Positions 7,000-11,852 of a stretch of DNA of 11,852 bases are shown piece by piece; position 1 is the first letter of the stretch, and the number at the start of each line of letters is the position of its first letter. A program made the position numbers and the translations under genes. The notes beneath the pieces are model-generated. The model saw nothing but the letters and a program-made list of their open reading frames with translations. It ran no database searches and was not told where the DNA came from. Source of the DNA: an uncultured Eubacterium sp. (GTDB lineage Bacteria > Bacillota > Clostridia > Peptostreptococcales > Anaerovoracaceae); NCBI GenBank assembly GCA_946614405.1, contig CAMOGZ010000019.1, positions 1 to 11,852 of the forward strand, written 5' to 3'.

Positions 7000-7024
7000 G
7001 TGGGTTCTGTACATTATTACCCAC
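7000..7024 (-). other. 6-bp inverted repeat at the start of the cell-wall unit's leader
   Basis: On the minus strand GTGGGT (7024-7019) and ACCCAC (7005-7000) are perfect complements with a 13-nt gap, beginning at the predicted transcription start. It could be an operator half-site pair or a weak leader hairpin. The arms are short, so chance is possible. Confidence 0.3.
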
Positions 7025-7030
7025 ATTAAT

Positions 7031-7059
7031 ATTCTAACATATATCGCAAATGGGTACAA
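7031..7059 (-). promoter_or_regulatory. Promoter of the cell-wall unit (FHA-RodA gene onward)
   Basis: Minus-strand -35 box TTGTAC (7059-7054), 17-nt spacer, extended -10 TGTTAGAAT with the -10 hexamer at 7036-7031. The expected start is near 7024, about 64 nt before the ATG. It lies just after the gap terminator, as expected for an independent unit. Half-sites TACCCA (7056-7051) and TGGGTA (7023-7018) flank the core, resembling the arms of the symporter operator. Confidence 0.7.
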
Positions 7060-7076
7060 CCCGTGCTTTTCAACAC

Positions 7077-7110
7077 AAAAAAACGAGGCCGTTTCCGAAG
7101 AAACGGCCCC
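7077..7110 (-). terminator. Intrinsic terminator of the deoR-fruK-ptsI-gap unit
   Basis: 22 bp after the gap stop codon, the minus strand has an 11-bp stem (nine Watson-Crick pairs around GGCCGTTTC/GAAACGGCC, then one G-U and one more G-C) capped by a very stable TTCG tetraloop, followed by CG-free spacing of one or two bases and seven Ts. This is a textbook Rho-independent terminator. Confidence 0.93.
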
Positions 7111-7132
7111 GCGCACTTACAATAATATGAAC

Positions 7133-8155
7133 TTACTGCAGAGTTGCCATGTAGTTCAGGGTTCTTACCAGCTGGCTTACATAACTCATCTCATTATCAT
7201 ACCATGCAACGATTCTGACCTCGAAGATGTGAGTTCCGCACTGCTGTGCCAGAGTCTGAGTTGCGTCAAACAGGGAACCATAGCTCATGCCGATGGTGTC
7301 GCTGGATACGATCTCATCCTCAGTATATCCGAAGGATTCATTGGCAGCAGCCTTCATAGCCTCGTTGATACCCTCTACGGATACGGTATCGGTCATATCT
7401 TTCAGAGTTGCGTCCAGGATGGTGATGGAACCACTTGGAACCGGGCATCTCTGAGCGGAACCGATGAGTTTGCCGTCCAGTTCAGGAATTACCAGGCCGA
7501 TAGCCTTGGCAGCGCCGGAGCTTGTCGGAACGATGTTCATAGCGCCTGCTCTGGAACGTCTCTTGTCACCCTTTCTCTGGGGTCCGTCCAGGATCATCTG
7601 ATCTCCGGTGTAAGCGTGGATGGTGGTCATGAATCCGGTTCTGACCTCTCTGTACTGGTTCAGTACCTTAGCCATCGGAGCCAGGCAGTTGGTGGTGCAG
7701 GAAGCTCCGGATACGATGCGGTCTTCCGGCTTCAATGTCTCGTGGTTGGTTCCGAAAACGATGGTCGGAACGTCGTTTCCTGCAGGTGCAGAGATCAGGA
7801 CCTTCTTAGCACCGGCATCCAGGTGAGCCTGGGACTTAGCCTTGGATGTGTAGAATCCTGTGCACTCCAGAACGATATCGATGTCCAGGTCGCCCCAAGG
7901 CAGGTTCTTTGCATCCGGCTCAGCGTAGATCTTGATTCTCTTGCCGTCAACGGTGATGGACTCATCGTCGTTCTCGACAGTATGGTTGTGGTGATATCCG
8001 CCCTGTACTGTGTCATACTTCAGCAGGTATGCCAGCATGTCAGGCTTGGTCAGGTCGTTGATTGCAACGACTTCGAAATCTGGGTCTTCGAATACCTTTC
8101 TGAAAGTCAGTCTTCCAATACGTCCAAATCCGTTAATAGCTAATCTGATACTCAT
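7133..8155 (-). CDS. gapA: Glyceraldehyde-3-phosphate dehydrogenase, type I, NAD-dependent
   Basis: 340 residues, the normal length. Cytosolic homotetrameric glycolytic enzyme that oxidises and phosphorylates glyceraldehyde 3-phosphate to 1,3-bisphosphoglycerate with NAD. The N-terminal Rossmann domain has NGFGRIGR (8-15) and Asp34, the residue that favours NAD over NADP. The catalytic domain has the active-site Cys153 in [12 protein letters not shown] and His180 in [10 protein letters not shown], followed by [15 protein letters not shown] and the C-terminal WYDNEMSY with Asn320. The ATG at 8155 is chosen because it follows AAGGAGG at an 8-nt spacing and gives the family's [15 protein letters not shown] start. 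The open frame continues upstream to 8275 but that part is antisense-like overlap with the enzyme I gene. It is last in the sugar unit, its start overlaps the enzyme I 3' end by 23 nt, and it is followed by a strong terminator. Confidence 0.98.
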   Translation of the reverse strand: MSIRLAINGFGRIGRLTFRKVFEDPDFEVVAINDLTKPDMLAYLLKYDTVQGGYHHNHTVENDDESITVDGKRIKIYAEPDAKNLPWGDLDIDIVLECTGFYTSKAKSQAHLDAGAKKVLISAPAGNDVPTIVFGTNHETLKPEDRIVSGASCTTNCLAPMAKVLNQYREVRTGFMTTIHAYTGDQMILDGPQRKGDKRRSRAGAMNIVPTSSGAAKAIGLVIPELDGKLIGSAQRCPVPSGSITILDATLKDMTDTVSVEGINEAMKAAANESFGYTEDEIVSSDTIGMSYGSLFDATQTLAQQCGTHIFEVRIVAWYDNEMSYVSQLVRTLNYMATLQ

Positions 8156-9854
8156 CTTGAGATCCTCCTTTTGTTTTATCTTTAAGATAGCTTTTATTTT
8201 CATCTTCCTGGGTCCCGGCGAGGATCCGGTCTGCGACAGACCGTGCCTCCTCCTTGTTCCAGAGAGAGAATTCATAACGAGTGGCTGCGATTTTCCCGCA
8301 GCTTACGCTGAAGCCCACGGGGCCCAGCGCCAGTAATACCGGAATCAGTCCCGGGTCTGCGGCGGCTTCTCCGCAGATCTCCACCGGGATCTGCGCCTGC
8401 CTTGCACAAAGGCAGATCCGGCTGATGCTGCGCAGAACAGCGGGATCGTATACCGAATACGTTTCCGCATCCCGCAGGTCGCCCCGGTCCGCGCACATGG
8501 TATATGCAGTGAGATCATTGGTGCCGATGCTGAAGAAGTCTGCCTCCTCCGCCAGAAGATCTGCGATCATCACAGCGGCAGGTGTCTCCATCATCACGCC
8601 CAGCCCCACAGCAGGATCGAATTCCTTTCCCTCCTGTGTAAGCTCCGCGATGCACTGATCTCTCAATTTCTTCACCTCACGGACCTCCGAAACGGTGGTG
8701 ACCATGGGGATGATCATGCGCACATTCCCGAAAGCTCCTGCCCTCAGGATCGCCTTCAGCTGGGTCCGAAGGATCTCCGGCTCCATAAGGCTGCGCCGTA
8801 TGCCGCGGCATCCGGGAATGCTCTGCAGATAAGGCATCTCCTTATCGCCGCCTGCATCCAGTGTCCGGATGAACACCGGCCTTCCTTCAAATATCTTCAC
8901 TATACTGCGGTAAGCCTCAAACTGCTCATCTTCCCCCGGCGCCGTGAGCCGGTTCAGAAAGAGGAACTCTGTCCGCAGAAGACCGATCCCCTCGGCCCCA
9001 TTCGCCTTAGCCGTCTCGGCTTCTGTGAGATCACTCACATTGGCCAGGATCATCTTCCTCTGGCCGTCCGCCGTCCGGGTAAGCTTATCCCGGAACTGCG
9101 CCAGTTGGCTTTGTCTCTTGCGGAAGGCCTCCGCCTTGCCTTTGTACTTATCCTGATCGTCCCCGGAAGGATCGGTCAGTACGATTCCTTCATTTCCATC
9201 CAGGATCACCGGATCGCCGTCTCTGGCGTCTTCCAGGATCCCCTGAACTCCCAGCACCACCGGGACTCCCAGCGTCCTGGCCAGGATCGCTCCGTGGGAG
9301 GCATATCCTCCGCCTGCCGTTACGATCCCTCCGGGAGGGTTGTCCCTCAGCCTGGCTACAACGGACGGAAGCAGATCCTCCAGGATCAAAACCGTGTCCC
9401 TGGTGACCCAGGAAAGATCGATCTCGCCTTCCCCCTGAAGCAGCCGCAGCAGGCTGTTCCGAATGTCGGCCATGTCCGCCGCCTTCTTCAGCGATGTCCG
9501 ATCTCCGGCCCCCTGGTGCATCCGGATCACGGAATTCATGATCCTCTCCGCCGCAGCCTCGGCCGAATGGCCTCTGCCGATCTCGTCGGTGATCTGCTGC
9601 AGTGTGAAGGGGTCCATCGCCATGCGAATGTGCCCTCGCAGGACCTCGCCCCTCTTGCCGGTGCCGGCCTGTTCTATCTCCTTCGCCAGCTTCTCCGTAT
9701 CCAGGCAGTAGGTCTCCAAAGCCTTCAGAAACCGGCGGTTTTCTTCTTGTATATTATTTCCGGAAGGGAGTGCCTTTTCCTTTGGGCGGGGGTCGAATAC
9801 TTTCACCGTCCCGGCACAGATCCCTTCGGCTGCTGCAATTCCTTTCCTGATCAT
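8133..9854 (-). CDS. ptsI: PTS enzyme I-like phosphoenolpyruvate-protein phosphotransferase, atypical
   Basis: 573 residues, the usual enzyme I length. Family role: phosphoryl transfer from PEP to a histidine and on to HPr, in the cytosol. N-terminal EI domain (about 1-125), swivelling phosphohistidine domain (about 150-225) with His187 in [13 protein letters not shown], and a PEP-binding barrel (about 255-545) with Arg294 in GLLRTEFLF, Arg330 in [24 protein letters not shown] (416-427), [14 protein letters not shown] (444-457) and Cys494-Gly-Glu. Deviations: Ala185 and Gly188 around the active histidine where TSHT/TSHA is usual, and Ala450 where a Gln is nearly invariant (NDLTQYT). It may therefore be a specialised paralogue. 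The start ATG is 8 nt after AGGAGGG; an earlier out-of-frame ATG-ATG-CGA-TGA lies between. The C-terminal stretch after about 545 is Lys/Asp-rich and overlaps the gap start and its ribosome binding site. No HPr or EII gene is nearby. Confidence 0.9.
   Translation of the reverse strand: MIRKGIAAAEGICAGTVKVFDPRPKEKALPSGNNIQEENRRFLKALETYCLDTEKLAKEIEQAGTGKRGEVLRGHIRMAMDPFTLQQITDEIGRGHSAEAAAERIMNSVIRMHQGAGDRTSLKKAADMADIRNSLLRLLQGEGEIDLSWVTRDTVLILEDLLPSVVARLRDNPPGGIVTAGGGYASHGAILARTLGVPVVLGVQGILEDARDGDPVILDGNEGIVLTDPSGDDQDKYKGKAEAFRKRQSQLAQFRDKLTRTADGQRKMILANVSDLTEAETAKANGAEGIGLLRTEFLFLNRLTAPGEDEQFEAYRSIVKIFEGRPVFIRTLDAGGDKEMPYLQSIPGCRGIRRSLMEPEILRTQLKAILRAGAFGNVRMIIPMVTTVSEVREVKKLRDQCIAELTQEGKEFDPAVGLGVMMETPAAVMIADLLAEEADFFSIGTNDLTAYTMCADRGDLRDAETYSVYDPAVLRSISRICLCARQAQIPVEICGEAAADPGLIPVLLALGPVGFSVSCGKIAATRYEFSLWNKEEARSVADRILAGTQEDENKSYLKDKTKGGSQDEYQISY
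8164..8172 (-). promoter_or_regulatory. Strong ribosome binding site of gapA inside the enzyme I gene
   Basis: AAAAGGAGG on the minus strand, 8 nt before the gapA ATG. It decides the start of gapA against the longer frame and lies within the last codons of the enzyme I gene, where it encodes Lys-Gly-Gly. The near-perfect site fits high expression of a glycolytic enzyme. Confidence 0.85.
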
Positions 9855-9877
9855 CGCATCATCCCTCCTTCGAAGCG

Positions 9878-10774
9878 CTATCCCTCGATCTGCTTCAGGC
9901 AGCTTCGGATGGCTTCTGCGGTGGCAAGTCCCGGGCTGAATGCGGTGGCTGCTCCCGCCGCACTTCCCAGATCCAGCGCATGCTGCCAGTCTCTGGTCCC
10001 GGCATATCCTGCCACAAAGCCTGCAACCATGGAATCTCCGGACCCAACGGTATTCACCGCATCCCCGGCCGGCACTCCGCAGGTGTAGACGTTCCCATCC
10101 TCTGAAAGAAGCATGGCCCCGTCCTGTCCCAGGGAAACGATCACGTTCCGCGCCCCCAGCTTCTGCAGGTTCCGGGCACCCTGTTCCGGGCTGATCTTCT
10201 CACCCAGGATCTCGGTCAGTTCCTTATGATTGGGCTTGACCAGAAATGGTCTGTATTTCAAAGTGCTCAGAAGGATCGGCCCGCTGGTGTCCACCACGGC
10301 AGAGACCTGATTGCGGCTGCAGATCTCCAGGAACCTGTCATAGGTGTCCTCCGGCAGCCTCCGGGGAATGGATCCTGACAGGATCAGGGTATCTCCCTTG
10401 CCCAGCAGGCTCAGCTTCTCCTCCATCTGCTTCAGATGTCTCTCCTCGGGGACCGCGCCCTGTCCGTTGATCTCGGACTCCTGGTCCGCCTTGATCTTGA
10501 CATTGATCCGGGTCATCCCTTCTTCTATTGTGATGAAGTCGGTCTCGACTCCCTGCCGCCGGAGGCCTTCCTCCAGGGCTTTCCCTGTGAATCCCGCCAC
10601 AAAGCCCAGCGCTCTGTTTGGGATCCCCATATTGGTAAGAACCACCGACACGTTGATTCCCTTGCCGCCGAAATAGCACTCTTCCCGGCTTGAACGGCTG
10701 ATCCCGCCCGCCAGGAGCTGATCAAGATGCATAACGTAGTCGATGGCCGGGCTGATGGTTAACGTGTAGATCAT
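9878..10774 (-). CDS. fruK: PfkB-family hexose-phosphate kinase, probably 1-phosphofructokinase
   Basis: 298 residues, ribokinase/PfkB fold. Expected reaction: ATP-dependent phosphorylation of fructose 1-phosphate to fructose 1,6-bisphosphate in the cytosol. It opens with TLTISPAIDYVMHLD, close to the TLNPAxD start of FruK and LacC. The first PfkB signature is YFGGKGINVSVVLTNMG (34-50), KPNHKEL lies at 180-186, and the second signature DAVNTVGSGDSMVAGF (238-253) holds the catalytic base Asp247 and the anion-hole glycines. The ATG overlaps the DeoR gene stop (ATGA, 4 nt), and a 23-bp gap leads to the enzyme I gene. A DeoR regulator directly before FruK is the classic fruR-fruK arrangement, but the usual fructose EII gene (fruA) does not follow. 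Tagatose-6-phosphate kinase (LacC) is the main alternative; sequence reading alone does not separate them. Confidence 0.88.
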   Translation of the reverse strand: MIYTLTISPAIDYVMHLDQLLAGGISRSSREECYFGGKGINVSVVLTNMGIPNRALGFVAGFTGKALEEGLRRQGVETDFITIEEGMTRINVKIKADQESEINGQGAVPEERHLKQMEEKLSLLGKGDTLILSGSIPRRLPEDTYDRFLEICSRNQVSAVVDTSGPILLSTLKYRPFLVKPNHKELTEILGEKISPEQGARNLQKLGARNVIVSLGQDGAMLLSEDGNVYTCGVPAGDAVNTVGSGDSMVAGFVAGYAGTRDWQHALDLGSAAGAATAFSPGLATAEAIRSCLKQIEG

Positions 10775-11532
10775 TCCTGAACTTCCTTAACTGCCGTCAG
10801 TTCCCGGTAGACCGGGTTGGTCAGACGGTCTGTGATGATACATACATTATTCAGACGGCTGAATGTCACAGCCGAGATATGGTCGAACTTGGTACTGTCG
10901 CAGAGAACGTAGGTCCGGTAGGAATGTTTGATAGCCTGTGACTTGATCTTGGCCTCATCCATTTCCGGAGTGGTGCACCCCTGCACCTCATCCACACCAT
11001 TGGCTCCCATGAAGCACTTGGTGAAGTTGCAGTTCTCGATATATTCCATGGCGCCGGCTCCCACCAGAGCCTGTGTCGCAGACTTCAGCTCTCCGCCCGG
11101 GAGAAATACCCGGAATCCTCTCTTCACCAGGGCCGCTGCATTCTGCAGACCGTTGGTGATGAAGGAGACACTGTCCCGCAGCGCCGGATCGATGTAAGGG
11201 ATCATATACTGAGTCGTGGTCCCCGCATCGATGTAAACAAAGTCATTCTCGTCGATAAGTGTCGCCGCATATTTTCCGATGGAATCCTTCTCCTTCTGAT
11301 TGAATTCCGCACGGATCGATACATCAGAATCCACAGTATCGATATTCTGCTCCAGAGACACCGCACCTCCGAACACCTTCCGAAGCTTACCCGCCTCAGA
11401 CAGTTCGATGATATCCCTGCGGATGGTAGACTGACTGATGCTCAGTTCCCGTGCAATATCAGAAACCTTGATGGCATTTCTGCCGGAAAGCGCATTCATT
11501 ATATAATTGAAACGTTCTTCCTGAAGCATCAT
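10771..11532 (-). CDS. DeoR-family sugar-phosphate-responsive transcriptional regulator
   Basis: 253 residues, typical for the family. N-terminal helix-turn-helix (about 6-57) with IKVSDIARELSISQSTIRRDIIELSEAGK containing the DeoR hallmark TIRRDI (36-41) and the wing LRKVFGGAV, so DNA binding should be intact. The C-terminal sugar-phosphate sensor domain (about 78-235) has DAGTTT (102-107), ITNGLQ (125-130), LPGGELK (144-150), TTPEMDEAKIK (187-197) and CDSTKF (211-216), the residues that hold a phosphosugar effector. First gene of the unit and overlapping fruK, it most likely represses this operon until a sugar phosphate such as fructose 1-phosphate accumulates; FruR and LacR are the nearest functional types. 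Two tandem ATGs (11532 and 11529) follow a GGAAGGGGG site. Either could start; I keep the first. Confidence 0.93.
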   Translation of the reverse strand: MMLQEERFNYIMNALSGRNAIKVSDIARELSISQSTIRRDIIELSEAGKLRKVFGGAVSLEQNIDTVDSDVSIRAEFNQKEKDSIGKYAATLIDENDFVYIDAGTTTQYMIPYIDPALRDSVSFITNGLQNAAALVKRGFRVFLPGGELKSATQALVGAGAMEYIENCNFTKCFMGANGVDEVQGCTTPEMDEAKIKSQAIKHSYRTYVLCDSTKFDHISAVTFSRLNNVCIITDRLTNPVYRELTAVKEVQE

Positions 11533-11553
11533 TCCGCCCCCTTCCTCTACTCA

Positions 11554-11581
11554 ATAATAGCATGAAATCGAGCAAAGTCAA
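11554..11581 (-). promoter_or_regulatory. Promoter of the deoR-fruK-ptsI-gap unit
   Basis: Minus-strand -35 box TTGACT (11581-11576), 16-nt spacer, extended -10 TGCTATTAT with the hexamer at 11559-11554. The expected start is near 11547, giving a very short leader of about 15 nt before the deoR ATG. Confidence 0.72.
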
Positions 11582-11598
11582 GCATAAACGTGCATATT
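11559..11598 (-). promoter_or_regulatory. Tandem short repeats across the deoR promoter, candidate operator
   Basis: On the plus strand AGCATGAA (11559), AGCAAAGT (11571), AGCATAAA (11581) and TGCATATT (11591) recur at 12, 10 and 10 nt, that is about one helical turn apart, covering the -35 box and spacer. DeoR-family proteins commonly bind direct repeats of short AT-rich half-sites, so this is a plausible autoregulatory operator. The repeats are degenerate. Confidence 0.4.
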
Positions 11599-11612
11599 CC
11601 GCCCCATTCCCT

Positions 11613-11636
11613 GCACAAATTTGACCGAGTTTGTGC
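11613..11636. promoter_or_regulatory. 24-bp inverted repeat upstream of the deoR promoter
   Basis: GCACAAA (11613-11619) and TTTGTGC (11630-11636) are perfect inverted arms with a 10-nt spacer, about 31 bp upstream of the -35 box. Centre-to-centre distance fits a dimeric regulator binding on one DNA face. It could be an activator or distal repressor site; the regulator is unknown. Confidence 0.4.
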
Positions 11637-11852
11637 TGAACACCTGGATCCCTTCCTTCCGCAAGAGCACTTCCCCCGCAGAGAAACACCCTCACCTTAA
11701 TACCGTTTGTCCTACAGACCCCGATCGCTTCACCCCACAAGAGCGCTCCCTTGTGAGACCAATCCCCTCAGACCTGGCAGCGCTCCTGCAGGTGAGGGGC
11801 AGCGGCTCCTTCGTCGAGCACGTCACGGTCAAGCGCCGCCCGGGGCCTGGTG
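11637..11852. other. Unassigned right end, with GC-rich last part and imperfect hairpin
   Basis: I find no gene I can name here. The first half is C-rich on the plus strand and unremarkable. A hairpin with arms CCCCTC..ACCTG.GCA and TGC.AGGT.GAGGGG (11764-11801, two small bulges, 7-nt loop) is visible. The last 53 bases are about 74% G+C by my count, above the neighbouring genes. A plus-strand frame is open to the window edge, from at least 11741, with strongly G/C-ending codons after 11790; a GTG at 11753 could start it, but no ribosome binding site is evident. It might be the start of a divergent gene, a foreign insert, or an assembly end. Confidence 0.3.

Noticed and set aside
6986..8143. 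Plus-strand open frame opposite gapA
   Set aside because: Antisense shadow of a highly biased glycolytic gene; it also runs through the gap terminator and the cell-wall promoter.
8156..8275. N-terminal extension of gapA to an upstream ATG
   Set aside because: The 40 extra residues are unlike GAPDH, overlap enzyme I coding sequence, and ignore the strong AAGGAGG site before the ATG at 8155.
9105..10088. Plus-strand open frame across the enzyme I and fruK genes
   Set aside because: Spans two good minus-strand genes and their junction; no motif or start signal.
11459..11740. 93-codon minus-strand frame overlapping the deoR start
   Set aside because: It covers the deoR promoter and HTH-coding start in another frame, has no recognisable domain, and lacks a good ribosome binding site.

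Overview
The window reads as a chromosomal segment of a Gram-positive anaerobe, most likely a moderately GC-rich member of Bacillota class Clostridia. The basis is the strong AGGAGG-type ribosome binding sites, the sigma-A-like promoters, and the family makeup: an FHA-fused FtsW/RodA protein beside a small class B penicillin-binding protein, a VanR-like response regulator, an 11-helix sodium symporter, and a DeoR/FruK pair. The genus is not determinable from this sequence alone. Every gene I can support lies on the minus strand, so transcription runs from high to low coordinates. I see no mobile element, CRISPR array, tRNA or rRNA.

In transcription order there are three units. (1) 11532 to 7133, a sugar/glycolysis unit: DeoR-family repressor, PfkB-family 1-phosphofructokinase, a PTS enzyme I-like protein with unusual signatures, and NAD-type glyceraldehyde-3-phosphate dehydrogenase. 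It has a promoter at 11581-11554 and a UUCG-loop intrinsic terminator at 7110-7077. The genes are tightly packed (ATGA overlap, 23-bp gap, 23-bp overlap). (2) 6960 to 1952, a cell-wall unit: FHA-FtsW/RodA glycosyltransferase, class B transpeptidase, an unrecognised six-helix membrane protein with a Pro/Glu-rich cytoplasmic tail, and an orphan OmpR/VanR-type response regulator. It has a promoter at 7059-7031. (3) 1816 to 1, a transport unit: NSS-family sodium-coupled transporter and a truncated aldo/keto reductase. Its promoter, a near-consensus TTGACT-17-TATAAT, sits inside a perfect 11-bp inverted repeat that could also terminate the cell-wall unit.

Unit 1 would import or phosphorylate a sugar and feed lower glycolysis under DeoR control. 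Unit 2 couples glycan polymerisation (RodA-like) to crosslinking (PBP), with an FHA phospho-threonine reader that suggests Ser/Thr-kinase control and a response regulator that may report envelope state.

The last 320 bp (11533-11852) contain the deoR promoter, operator-like repeats, and a GC-rich right end that I cannot assign. I do not find a clearly new multi-gene system. The strongest candidates for a second look are the promoter inside the palindrome and its half-sites shared with the cell-wall promoter, the unknown tail protein beside the FHA-RodA fusion, and the atypical enzyme I.
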